A DNA stretch of 32,449 nt from Gryganskiella cystojenkinii (taxonomy: Eukaryota > Mortierellomycota > Mortierellomycetes > Mortierellales > Mortierellaceae), in assembly GCA_015852425.1 (NCBI GenBank), contig JAAAIG010000411.1, positions 1 to 32,449 of the forward strand, in the 5' to 3' direction. Each line of letters begins with the position of its first letter. Positions within the stretch are counted from its first letter, which is position 1. Below the pieces are notes generated by a model. It was not told where the DNA came from, did no database searches, and saw only the letters and a program-made list of their open reading frames with translations. A program made the position numbers and the translations under genes. Shown here in pieces: positions 1 through 10,829 of this stretch.

Positions 1-109
1 CGAAGGAGGCGAAAACGCACATGGCGTAAGCGCGCCATGTAACTGGGGCTTCGACACGGTCAAGGTTTTCGGCGGCGACCACACCAGCTTCGTTGTCTTG
101 TTTGGACAT
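1..109 (-). CDS. MFS sugar transporter, N-terminus only (cut by window edge)
   Basis: Only the first 36 codons lie in the window; the gene continues beyond base 1. The ATG is at 109-107 and the reading frame is open to the edge. The short acidic leader is followed by VTWRAYAMCVFASF, which resembles the segment just before and inside the first membrane helix of fungal hexose transporters (the usual continuation is a GGxxFGYD motif, not visible here). Such proteins are 12-helix plasma-membrane permeases of the major facilitator superfamily. A TATA box lies about 170 bp upstream on the same strand, which supports this start. The substrate cannot be judged from 36 residues; a related MFS sugar/polyol carrier is equally possible. 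Confidence 0.72.
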   Translation of the reverse strand, partial: MSKQDNEAGVVAAENLDRVEAPVTWRAYAMCVFASF

Positions 110-278
110 GATTAATTAGTGAAGTAAGGTAATACGTAGAAGGGAAGGATAAATTACAACAACAGCAAAAACTGAAAGGAGAAGGAGGAGGGTCAAGGAG
201 GAAGAAAGAGAGGATGGGTCGAGGGATGAGTGGCTGCGAGAGAACAGTGGAGAAACAAAAGAGGGGGAATGGGTGACC

Positions 279-285
279 TTTTATA
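279..285 (-). promoter_or_regulatory. TATA box of the sugar transporter
   Basis: The minus strand reads TATAAAA here, about 170 bp upstream of the transporter ATG at 109. The interval between the two is purine-rich on the plus strand and contains no other ATG-initiated frame of note, as expected for a 5' leader. A GGAAA pentamer repeated about four times (306-327) lies just upstream of the box. Confidence 0.55.
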
Positions 286-405
286 GAAAGGAGAAGAAAA
301 AAAAATGGAAAGGAAAGGAAAGGAAAGAGTTTGAGTTGCCGACTGAATTGTCGAGTGGGGAACATTTGCGAAATAGTGCCCACGGCAAGGTTTGCCTGGG
401 TCGTC

Positions 406-427
406 TTTTTTTTTTTTTTTTTTTTTT
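406..427. repeat. Poly-T tract (22 nt)
   Basis: An uninterrupted run of 22 T on the plus strand, about 300 bp upstream of the sugar-transporter ATG. Long dA:dT runs are typical of nucleosome-poor promoter DNA, and their exact length is prone to sequencing error. Confidence 0.9.
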
Positions 428-1453
428 GGCTCGGTGGATTTTTGCACAATAATGAACAAATTACCCCAGGTACCTTCGCGGATGCCAAAGACGGGTTGAA
501 TTCAATGATGAGACTAAAATGGCGGATTTGGGTTCGACGACCAGAACTTTAATTTTAGGAGTATTGAATGGCCGCATTTGAATTGAACATTTACATTTCC
601 AGATACGGAGGGTGACAGGAAACGGTGGAGATTGATGCGGAGGACGGACTTACCATGTCAGGGGCTAGACTAGACCGTAAGCAGCACGCTGTTGTAGAGA
701 AACGGACTCATTTAAAAAGACAGCAATCAGCATCCTTGTTATCTCTGTGTTTCTCCTCACGATCGAGTTGTGGAGAAGAAGCATTGGCCTCTCCAATCGC
801 TTCTTTGCACCCTGAACGGCATTTGAACAACGACAATGTAAGCGGAGAAGCCCAACGAGCGGTCCGTGTGCCGATTCATTTGTATTTTTTGCTTCAAGGT
901 CGTGTTCATGCTACCAGGAAACTAGACCGGCCATGTAACCAGTCAGCGATATCTACCATAAAACTTCCAACCTTCCAGCAACGACCTATCGCCCGTCAAG
1001 CCCTTTGGGCTTCGAGCTTCAACAAGGACTCTCTCACAGCCTGTTTCTAAAGCCTCTCGATAATCACCAGGTTTGTTTTCTGCCAATGAAGCAGGAAAAT
1101 CCATCAAGGTGTTATTTGAATTGTGCCTTTGCAAGTAAGTTTGTGTGTTTGTTGACGCGTCTTCTAATACTCCTGTACACAAAACAACCGCAACGATGAC
1201 CACCGCGACAAACAAACGGTATCAAACGAGATGAGCACAGACTGCCTCAACGAGAAAGGTGGGGGAAGAGGCTCGGCCAGCAAGTACTTACATGGTTGTG
1301 TGCCGAGACTCTCATTCGGAATACGCGTATGCGTGCAGACCTTGAATATCTCTTATCCATGCTTTCTGAAGATAAGAAAAAGAGAGCTGAGTTTAGTGCA
1401 TTTTTTTTTCTTCGAAAGAAAAAAGCCCCCCAAAATCTCTTATTCTTTTCACA

Positions 1454-1470
1454 CCCCCCCCCCCCCCCCC
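1454..1470. repeat. Poly-C tract (17 nt)
   Basis: An uninterrupted run of 17 C inside gene-poor DNA, preceded by a pyrimidine-rich stretch. G/C homopolymers this long are much rarer in fungal DNA than A/T runs. The complementary strand carries G17, which can in principle fold into a quadruplex. Confidence 0.9.
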
Positions 1471-3406
1471 TGTTAATGTTTCTTTTCGAAGCAGCCTCTC
1501 ACCACTCACTAAGTACTTCCTTCATAGATACATTCCAATTTTCCGCCCTGGAGCATGACCATGTTTGAGGGCGCTTCAATTGAGACTCGTCGTCTCATTG
1601 GCGACTCAGCATAATGCACACGGCCATAAAACGCAAACCAGCTCATCTAGGCTTGGTCTGATGACCAAAAAAAGCGTGGAAAAAATGTGGGGTTCAAAAC
1701 GTCCTTTTCTTTTGTTTGTATTTACCTCCACTAGCCTTGCATTTGTACTGAGCCTTCTTTGTGGAGCGATAAGCAACGGCCCCCTTATTCTTCTCTCTGA
1801 TTTCCATTCCTGACCCACTCCATCTTAATATACTTATCATTGTTGTAGCATAAAGCGGTCAATGACCAGCACTGTATACTGGACGTTCTCTTTCATTATG
1901 AGCTCGGTATTTCAATGGTTTCTCTCTTAAAGCTGCTGCAACTTCGAGAGACATGGAGCTGGGTTATGGCTATGGTGGAGCTTGTCCTGATTGTTGTTTC
2001 CACGGATACAGGGTTGGATGAAAGAAATGTCCGTTCAGACTAAAGAGGGTGGAACACAAACCAAGCAGTTGCAGAAGAAGTTGGAACTTTAAGTTTTGGT
2101 TTCTACGGCCACTGTTGGTTTTGGTTTTGGTTTTTGGGGGATGTTGTGAAGTCCCAAAAAACGATGCTCAAACACCAATAGAGTAGCGGATCGGCGAATG
2201 GATGAATGGATTGAAAACAGGCATAGTGAAAGAGACTTGCTCTGACCTCTGTTGTCGCACAAGGTTCATGAAGTCAGGGAACAACGATCGGTCGACTTGT
2301 GGCCAACACCAATAATGGCAGCGGTCAATCTCAAAAATGCATTTCTTTTTTGTTCATCTCGGCATAGAAGATCGTTCCTCCTTTATGCAATCGGTTTCGT
2401 AATCTCATGCTTGTAATTTCGTCCTATCTGCCATTCAGTTTATCCAATGAATGGCTCACAGATACGATCGAGCAGGAGACGAGTTGTTAGGTCAAGCTCA
2501 ACAGAGAAAGTTGCACAATCGTTGTTATTCATGGCTTCTCAGTGTTACATTTTGTTTTGTTTTGGTGGACCATTCGTTCATATGTTTATCTTCGCGATCG
2601 ATCGAGACTTACGAAAAAATTGACAAGGTGGGGTGGACCCTGTTCTCACCCACAGCATCACAATTTACCCCCACACTCAAACACACTCAAACACTCAGGT
2701 CCAGCCAGGTCCAAGATTTGAATTGCAGACTCCGAGGCCAGATATAGTATTCGTTGGAATGTTATTTCAGAAGGCGCCGTTTGGCACTACACCACTAAGC
2801 ATCATGCTCCATGGAAACATGAACTCGAGAAGTAAAACAATACTGTACATATGAAATCCCTTTACTGTCCTCGTTTTAGCCATGGTTCTCCGACAGGATG
2901 TACATGTGCGGCACTGCACCGGTAACCATTTCTGTCGGTTCACCTACTCCGCCTATTGTTTCAACACAATAGCACCACACGATCCCAAGAGCAGGCATTT
3001 TGTTCGTTCTACCGCATGAACATCGGAGTTGATTAGAGGACCGTGGGGTCGCACCATGAAGCTCTCTAGTGAATAAATATGCATATTATTCACATGGTCT
3101 CTTCGAGAGCCAGAAAGAGTATAGTACTGATGCTGCTCTCTCTTCGAATCTTTGCTATTTTTTTTTGTCCTCAGCCCATCCCCACATGCGAGTCAATAAT
3201 GATCTGTAATGATCTGTTACTATGTACTGTACTGTATGGAAGTAAGGTATCTTGTTGGGATAACTGAAAGGTTCTCCATGTCAACCCTCTCGTCCCTTTT
3301 TTTTTTGGTCTTTTCTGCAGTTGTATCGCATTGTGGTTGTCGCTCTTCCTTGATTATGTATTTAAATTGCTAGACCCCGACCCTCAGTCTGCGAATCAAA
3401 TCAAAT

Positions 3407-3425
3407 AAAAAAAAAAAAAAAAAAA
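3407..3425. repeat. Poly-A tract (19 nt)
   Basis: A run of 19 A directly following AATCAAATCAAAT. It looks superficially like a retroposed poly(A) tail, but no coding sequence or target-site duplication was found next to it, so it is listed only as a homopolymer. Confidence 0.9.
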
Positions 3426-4021
3426 GGTTTGTTTTTGCTTACCATGGTAGTACAAGAAAAAGGCGTGGCGTGGTACTGTACGAGCGGGGATTTGAATCGG
3501 TGATCACAGAGTCAAGAAGGACCAAGAAAGTGGACTGTGTCCGTGTAAGGGGCATGTCCGCCGTCCGTCATGCACAAAAGTCGTCCAGTTAGGGTTAGAG
3601 TTCACGACGACAATATGTATTCGCACGGCAAGAAAGCTTCTTTTAGACTGTCCTGTTTTGCCGAATGGCCAAACGCAAACAACAACAACACTGCTGAGAT
3701 AACGATAAGAACTGTCGATCCAACTGAAAGACTGCCGTTTGCTGTTGTTGTTGATTTGCGTCCTCTGCGACGATCCGCTGAAATTGGGTTCTAGCAAGTT
3801 CTCATTTATGTAGGTTGCCAACTCCACCGTCCACCACGCTTTCATTTAAGTTAGACACCCCCACACGATCACTTTTTATTGCCTTTGGAGTGTTCGTAGA
3901 CTTCAAAATGTTCCTCTTTTGAGCACAGGATACGAATTGCGCGTGCTGTCATGCCAAACCCCGAAATTTGCTCTTATGAGGGGTTTCTGCATTTCATCAT
4001 TCATCCTTCCCATTCCAATTG

Positions 4022-5074
4022 AATGGTCAATCCTCTCGACCTAGCTGAAGTCATCTTCAACCTAGCTTCGTTTCCAATCAACTAGGGACTTTGTCTCCTG
4101 TCTCCAAGCTTATCAGTGCTGTCATCGCATATTTCTACCATGCTTATGGAAGGATATCTGGTTCGCTTCCCAGTCTCTGTCATCTCTGTGGCTCTCACCT
4201 ACAGTCCCTTACCTAGATAGACACGTTCATCTCATTCAGCGTTTCTCCACTACCAGACCTTCCTGCATCCGGATCTCTGAACTTCTCAAAGTGGAGTTTC
4301 CGAACCTTCAAAACCGTAGAGCATAGTTTCAGGGCAAGAACTGGTTGATTTTGCACAAGGAAGTCCGTGGATATAGTCAGCGTCACGGTCCTTCGATCCA
4401 GGTGCTGACCTTGATCCAGGATACTTTTCGAAAGGGACCTATTCCAGAGGACCCCCCCTTTGGTTTTAAAAAAAATGGACGGTTGTCATACGTGTCTTCA
4501 ACTGAAATCTTTGTCGGTTCAGAATACTGGTTTCTCTTGCATCAGATTGATAAGGATGCGTGGGATTTGCTTAAGAACTCGATTCACTTTCTATTATTTC
4601 CTGGGTCGCTGTTCGCTCTTCTCCCCACGCCTTCAGCAACTCCTGCAAGCACTCACCCTTTGCTACAACTTGCGGAGAGTAAGATTCGGCACATGACTCT
4701 TCAGTACGGATCCGCATTAACGTAAAGCTGCTCGTTCAGTTGATATTGCGATACCAGGAACTTTGCTCTTTACGATGGCATAACACGGCGCCTCTATTCT
4801 ATAAACCTACGCTTGCACCTACAGCAGATTCATTTGGCCATGCCTTTTGTATTTTCGATCTCTTTTACCTGGTCTCGAGGATGTCCATCATCGAATCTGT
4901 GAAACAACTAAAGGAGTAAGGCCAAGGCTGCTCGAATTTTTGACCGCAAAGTGCCTCTGCTCTGCTCCAGACTTTTCATGGACGAAACACGGTCACAATC
5001 GAGAGTTTGAGCCTATTCGAGTGTCGAAAGGTGACAAGACCATTGCTCGTGCCCAAGAATTAAGGATGCCGTAA
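4022..5074 (+). pseudogene. Decayed F-box/leucine-rich-repeat protein gene
   Basis: Conceptual translation gives family-like fragments in changing frames. An ATG near 4023 opens MVNPLDLAEVIFNLASF, an F-box-like start, and stops at 4081-4083. The frame then shifts to AYQCCHRIFLPCLWKDIWF, the second half of an F-box, and runs to a TAG at 4324-4326. Leucine-rich segments follow in other frames: CLQLKSLSV and NLRRVRFG around 4490-4690, LRYQELCSLRW around 4740-4770, and RPRLLEFLTAKCL near 4920. Intact relatives use the F-box to bind Skp1 in an SCF ubiquitin ligase and the repeats to bind substrates. At least four disruptions rule out a working copy. No intron pattern explains all the breaks. The family assignment is from recalled similarity to Mortierella proteins. 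Confidence 0.62.
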
Positions 5075-5104
5075 ACATGCATTTTTATGTAATAAATTTG
5101 TCTT

Positions 5105-6957
5105 CTACAACATCACTAATCCAAGCTTGTCGCTTTCCACGCCACGGCATCTCCAGTTGTAGAGATAAAAGTGAAGGTATCCATCTCCAGGTCCGAACTT
5201 GAGGTCATCTGTGTACAAGGCGTTGTCCAACAAGTTCAGAGCGTTGAAGACATCAAAGTCGTTCTGACGAGCCAAGATTAAAGCGTCTGTCATCAAGGCT
5301 GTCAAACGTTCCTTCTTCATTTGCGTGGCCTCGGCGGTGGGAGGAATCGACTTGTCAGTTGCAAGACTGGTTGAAGTGGCATAGTAGAAAGAATAGGCGG
5401 CATTCAAGGTCGAGTGTGTTGGGTTGTTGATCACCGTCGAGGGTAATGAGTAGAATGAGAAGAAGTCTGTAATCTCTTTCGTCTCTTCGTTCTAAAAGTC
5501 AACGGAGAAAAGGACGTAGTTAGAATCCGCATTGTAATAAAAAAAATGGTGTTCCCACGAACAAGAACACCATGACAACAGTCATTACCTCTACGACGTA
5601 ACCCCAGACAACGCCAGGACGACTGAGGAACCAGTGTCGAATGTCAGCCTCTTCAAAGTTAGGCGCAAAATCGAATCCGCTCAAGTAGCGGTTAAGGAGA
5701 TCCTTGACCTGAACAACGTCCCTTTCCTCGATCAATCTCAATCCTGGAGTGCTAGTTTCGGCCTTCAATTTGTACAATTTGACGAGTCGAGCCATGGTCA
5801 TGTTGCGCCCCAAGTGCGAGAATCCAATTTCGACCAGCTTTTTGGGGTTAAGAGAGCGATGGAAATAACGGCAGCGGACTACTGGCTTGGGGAGAACAAC
5901 GCCAGCGGTGTAAACAGCTTGAAAGATTCCTTCCAAGTGGGTTCTTCTAGTCACCTCCTTGATCAAGACGGGAGCCAAACGCTTGGAGCGAAGCTTCTTG
6001 TGTACGCACAAAAAGTTGATCTCGACCATTCGCTTAACACTATTAGTTAAAGAAAAAAGGACACTTTTGTGAGGATCGTCTAGCTGTCATTACAGTAGTC
6101 AACGTTACCATTGCCTATTCGTTTCAGAGGAAATCCAGATACACGTCGTACCTATCGTGCACCCGGACATCCTGTGGGATACCGCTGATGAACGCAACCA
6201 GCTTCTTGTTGGAGGCTACGCGCACACCAATGTGCCATGCACGCTTCCAACCAGGAGGCAGCAAAGCCCATTTTAAGAATTCAGCCGAGTAATCGAACCG
6301 GAACATGGCATCGTCATCCTCAACATAGTTGAGAGTCAACAATTCATACAGCTCCTTGACCTCCTTGTCATCCTCGAGATTGACTAAAGTCCACTCGAAC
6401 TCCTTGGGCAAGGGGTAGGGTGTGGCCCGGACCTTGTCAAGAGGGACATCCTCCTCGATGGGGCCATCCTCATCCACAACCTCATCTACGTCGAGTCAAC
6501 ATGGAAGACGAGGAAAATAGCGTGTTAATCGGTGCAATCGAGGCTATTATGCAGAGTGCGGTGCCGCAGTTTTGTCGCTCTGCCCTTCCGAGGACGCCAC
6601 GTTGAATAATATCTGCTCGCGTGTTGCGCGCTCCGAAAGGGTAAGAGCGAATAGAATGAGATAGAAGGGAGGGTGTGTCTTTGTAGCGATCAATTATTTA
6701 CCATGCTTGACAACAGGCTGGGTCTTCCAGAACTTGTGATCCTCCATCGACTTTGGTGCTTTGTTAGAACCACCAGCATCGCCAGCCGAGTCTCCTGCGC
6801 CACTTGCGAGGGCCATCTGTTGGAGCATTTGGCGAAGTCGTTGCTGGACATCCTCGGGAGCTTTGGCGAGCTCCTCTTCAAATCTCTGGGCAGTCAGGGC
6901 CTTTTCGCCGCTACTGTTGGTGTTGCTGCCCTTCTTGTTGGATCCTGCTCCAGACAT
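5105..6957 (-). CDS. NMT1: Glycylpeptide N-tetradecanoyltransferase (N-myristoyltransferase)
   Basis: Transfers myristate from myristoyl-CoA to the N-terminal glycine of cytosolic proteins. The minus-strand exons are 6957-6702, 6485-6152, 6039-5589 and 5491-5105; phases match across all three GT-AG introns and give 475 residues, close to yeast (about 455) and human (about 496) enzymes. The start is [11 protein letters not shown], followed by a glutamine-rich segment and KFWKTQPV, the conserved entry to the catalytic core. Next come [19 protein letters not shown], the signature [31 protein letters not shown] and [14 protein letters not shown] sequence. The C-terminus has [16 protein letters not shown] and ends GLVML, the carboxyl end that acts as catalytic base in this family. 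It is a single-domain enzyme with nothing missing. Its stop is only about 30 bp from the end of the F-box pseudogene. Confidence 0.97.
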
Positions 6958-8978
6958 GATTGTTGAATAGAGAGAGAAAAAGAGAGACGGTGATGATGAT
7001 CAAATGAATGATGATTCGATCGTGGCACAAAAGACACGTTGCTATAAACCCTTAAGACCTCGATTCGGCTCGGTCATGTGACTTTTCCCAAGTGCAAATT
7101 ATGTGCCTACGGAACGGACTTCACGGTTCGGCAACCTGAGCCAACAACCCACTCAGCCCACAACCTCACAATCCAATGGACCTGCGCGGCTATCAATCAT
7201 CGCCTTTGGAGAAGGTCAGCGATACGAGTCTTCTCTTTGATCCTCCCTTCACAGTCTTGGATGTGATGAGCCCCGTCGTTCTCCACAAGAAGACTCTGTT
7301 AAGCTGTATGTGTGACGAACCGAGGCCGAATGACGCCATGTTGGTCGTACCAGTAGAGATTGTTGTCAATGTATTCACTTTTCTCCAACATGCCATTCTT
7401 CTTTGGTTCTCCCAACTGACAACAAATAAATCGAACATGATCGGAAGCAGCGAGATAGAGCGTTCCTCTTCTCATTTTTGTTCTTCTTCTGCAACGTGAG
7501 CCCTCACACTGCCGCTTCTTGTGGACGGTCAACAAGCTTACGACTGATGAATGCGGCATTTTGAATAGCAGCTACGGCAACAGCGGCCATGTGACACTGT
7601 CCTGGCTGCTGTCCAATGAACTGTCATATCTAAGATCAACCATGCACCTTTATTGATCAAACCTTTAATAGAACCACTTGAAAGAATTCTCTCTCGATCA
7701 CGCCCCTCCCTTCTTATTTCTTCCTTCCAAAAGTTCCTCGACTTCTTTTTCCCATCTGCCGCTGGGTCCTTCGTCGAGAAAGAGAACATGGCAAGTTGTC
7801 CTTCTATGTGCGCGGCTCACATCACGGACTGGTCCGAGCAGCCAAACGGCCAAACCCTAACTTGGAGACTTTTGATTTGTTGACGCCCTCATCTGCATGC
7901 TCGTCGTCCACACGTCCATCTTTTTGGCTTGGTTTGTGTTAGAAAAAGGACCGAATCCATCCCTGTTCCAATTAAAAGTCACCGTGCTTATCTCTTTTTT
8001 GGACTTTGGGCGAAAAGCTAGAATGTTTCCCGACCGTACATTTCCCGGCTAACTATCAAAAGATAGAGTTGTCTGCTCTTTGCCATTTCTTCTGCGAAAT
8101 AAAGTATTGTGCACGACTGGACACATAATTGACGACTGGAACTTTGGAAAAGGACCCTCGCTCATATTTTCAACCATTCTCTAACCCAATCTCCATTCTC
8201 CGCTGTTTTATCAATGAATGCCACGCCTCTGCACGCCCTGTCGCAAGAAATTGAGTCCCTCCCCTCCCTCACTTTTTCTAGCCCTGTTTGGACGCTTCAT
8301 GGTGTGGCTACCCGCAGCTTCTTGTTGTCGAATTGAACATTGAAGAGGAAACAATGAAAAATGCCGTTTAGGCGAGTCTTTGATAGAAGAGGCCTTTGTT
8401 TGGAAAGGACAAGCATGTTTGTTTGGTTTGGGGGTTTCTTTTTTGGCTTTTGCCCACGGCATCAAAAGAGAGTTAGACTCGCACAAATATTGGTCAGTTA
8501 CAAATGTAAACAAACACCAATACCCGGTAAGGTCATTGAGGGAAATAGAGCTCATTTCAAGCCGAAGAAATCTCATAAAATAGTCTACCACGCTGAACAC
8601 AACACAATCCTTCAAACGTAAAATTGAACATCGCCTTGGCTGCAAGCGAGCCATCGGATGCTTTTCCAGACAAGAAACACAATGCCATCGTTGCCAAGAG
8701 CCTGGACTCGCCTCAGCCTTGGTGAACTCATAAGAGCCAATCTTTGTTCGCCGTCAAGTTACCGAGGGACGAGGTTCCAGTCCTCGAACACGGCTCTCTT
8801 ATAAATTGCCTTGGTTTCCCCTCCTCATTTTATTCTTTGCCTTGACTTTGTTCTGCCAAACACACTCCTATCTTACCCAACACGCCACCTCCCGCCATCT
8901 TGTCTTCCAACTACACCCTCACTTATTTTCTGTCCTCACTTACTCTTCTCTACACATCTCGATAACTTGCCACTAACA
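6958..8978. other. 2 kb spacer between divergent NMT1 and permease genes
   Basis: This holds the promoters of N-myristoyltransferase (left) and the amino acid permease (right). The last ~180 bp before the permease ATG are a pyrimidine-rich leader after a TATA box. Several 60-147 codon frames exist, but none has recognisable domains. The most protein-like is a minus-strand stretch at about 7500-7640 that encodes an alanine-rich segment (AAVAVAAIQNAAFISRKLVD). No ATG-to-stop model with sound splice sites could be built around it, so it is not called a gene. Confidence 0.45.
8800..8806 (+). promoter_or_regulatory. TATA box of the amino acid permease
   Basis: TATAAAT lies 173 bp upstream of the permease ATG and is followed by a C/T-rich leader (8815-8960), a common layout for strongly expressed fungal genes. 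The permease coding sequence also shows a strong preference for C-ending codons, consistent with high expression. Confidence 0.6.
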
Positions 8979-10720
8979 ATGGCCCACCACGCTGAAAAAT
9001 ACGAAATCGATGAGATGAAGGATGTTCATGCGCCTCGCATGGCAGCAGAACAGGAGGGATTGAAGCGTGATCTCCGCCTTCGTCATATGATCATGATTGC
9101 TGTCTCTGGTACCATCGGTACCGGCCTCTTCCTGACCTCTGGCAGGACCATTGCTACCGCTGGACCAGGTGGCGCCTGTAAGTAATCCTCCATGAAGCGA
9201 TACTCGCCACGCCACGACTCTCCGTAATATCTTTTACTGACTATCACTTGATAATTATTTGAATGTCTTTAGTGCTCGCATACTCTATGATCGGTCTCTG
9301 GCTCGTCTTTGTTTGTCAAGCCATTGGAGAGATTGCAACCCTTCTCCCTCTTCCTGGTGCGTTCAACGCCTGGGGAGGACGTATCTTTGACGAGGCTTTC
9401 TCTTTTCAGATGACCTGGATGTACTTCATCAATTGGGCCCTTACCATTCCCGCCGAATTGGCCGCCTCTGCCATCATTATCAAGTTCTGGACCAAGGATT
9501 CTTCTTTCCCCGTTTGGGTCGTTCCCGTTATTATCATCGTCGTTATGGTTGCTATTAATATGGCAGGTGTTAAAGCCTACGGAGAGATGGAGTACTGGTT
9601 CTCGATCCTCAAGGTCTGCACTATCATCATATTCATTATCTGCGGAATCCTCGTCGATGCAGGCGCGATTGGTGGCAAGAAGTATGGTATGGAAGCCTGG
9701 CACATCGAGGGGGCTCCTTTTAAGGGAGGCTTCATGGGATTCATTACCACTTTGGTCTCGGTCGGTTATGCCTATGGTGGTACCGAGATGACCGGTGTTA
9801 CCGCAGCCGAGTCCAGGAACCCCCATAAGCATGTCCCCAAGGCCGTCAACACCGTGTTGGTCCGCATTGCTTTCTTCTACATTGTCTCTGTTTTCCTCTT
9901 GGCTTCCATTGTGCCCAACAACTCGCCTCTCCTTTTGAACAAGGACAAAACTGCTGATGCCGCTCCCTTCACCATTGTCTTCAAGATGGCTGGAATCAAC
10001 GCTGCAGCCAACTTTATGAATGCTGTCGTCTTTACGTCTGTGTTCTCTGCTATCAACTCGGACTTTTATGTCGCTACGCGCATGTTGCTCTCACTCTCTC
10101 GTAACGGCTGGGCCCACAAGTCGATTGGTTATACCAACTCTCGCGGTGTTCCAGTCGTTGCCTTGGCCATTGTTACTGCGTGCTCGTGCTTGTCCTTGGT
10201 CACCATTTTTGTCGGCGAGGGTGTCGTCTTCAACTGGTTCGTCTCCATTATCGGATCCATCATCTTCCAGTCTTGGATCTTGATTCTCTTCCTTCATTTC
10301 CGTTTCCGCTACTGCTGGAAGAAGCAGGGTCGCCCTGTCAAAGATCTCCCTTACGTCTCTTGGGGCTACCCCTATGGTAACATTTTGGCCACCACTATCG
10401 GTGTCTGCTGTATCGTTGCCACTATGTATTTATCCGTCATCAACCCTCCCAAGAACCCCGGTGCCGGTGCTACTCCTGAGGCCATCACAAAATTCAAAGA
10501 GGATCGCGATGCTTATGCTCAGGGTCTTTTGGGTGCTTGGTTCCCCTGGGTTCTGTCGGCCTGCTTCTTCACTGGTTACAAGTTGGTCCGCAAGACAAAG
10601 TTGATCCGGGCCGAGGATGCTGATCTCGACACTGGTCGTTTCGTTCCCACCGAGGCCGATAAGCAGGACCTTATTACGAAGGGACCCCTCTGGAAGCGAA
10701 TCATCTCATTTTTGATCTAA
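8979..10720 (+). CDS. Amino acid permease (APC superfamily, fungal YAT/AAT type)
   Basis: A plasma-membrane proton symporter for amino acids. Exons 8979-9177 and 9273-10720 join in phase (a split Leu codon) to give 548 residues, the normal size. The hydrophilic N-terminus is followed by LRLRHMIMIAVSGTIGTGLFL: the first helix, with the GTIGTGLF substrate-binding loop conserved in fungal permeases. AGPGGALLAYSMIG (helix 2) and EIATLLPLPGAF follow. The family signature region GYAYGGTEMTGVTAAESRNP matches the GTE-x4-AAGE-type segment of helix 6. About 12 hydrophobic helices can be counted, ending with a cytosolic tail rich in Lys and Asp. Codons are strongly biased toward C in third position. Substrate range (general, basic or other amino acids) cannot be told from sequence. 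The gene is convergent with BMT6, with 109 bp between the stops. Confidence 0.95.
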
Positions 10721-10770
10721 ACCGTCGCGCAGGCCTTGTACCATACTCTAGAGAACTCACTTTCTAAAAT

Positions 10771-10776
10771 AATAAA
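10771..10776 (+). promoter_or_regulatory. Poly(A) signal of the amino acid permease
   Basis: AATAAA begins 51 bp after the permease stop codon, inside the short spacer shared with the convergent BMT6 gene. Confidence 0.5.
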
Positions 10777-10829
10777 CTCATATTTGCGCCGCAACTCTCA
10801 TGTTGATAAAGATGATGAAGAAACCATGT

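Larger units (their letters stand above)
110..4021. other. 3.9 kb spacer without a supportable gene
   Basis: Both strands were read through this interval. All open frames are short, lack family resemblance and are often low in complexity. It holds the transporter promoter (to about 330), a run of 22 T at 406-427, a run of 17 C at 1454-1470, a run of 19 A at 3407-3425 and AT-rich or pyrimidine-rich filler. No tRNA, snRNA or transposase could be recognised. The size may reflect upstream control sequence for the sugar transporter, or gene decay like that seen at its right end, where a broken F-box gene begins. Confidence 0.5.

Noticed and set aside
2115..2140. GGTTTT repeats resembling telomere DNA
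   Set aside because: Only about three imperfect units, and not the TTAGGG repeat usual in filamentous fungi; treated as simple sequence.
2890..2938. Inverted repeat CCGACAG/CTGTCGG
   Set aside because: Seven-base arms with a 35-base loop are expected by chance in several kilobases and have no supporting context.
3407..3425. Poly-A tail of a retroposed sequence
   Set aside because: No coding remnant upstream and no flanking duplication; a plain homopolymer is the simpler reading.
3486..3505. B-box-like sequence of a tRNA on the minus strand (GATTCAAATCC)
   Set aside because: The flanking five bases do not pair to form a T-stem, and no A box or acceptor stem is found at the right distance.
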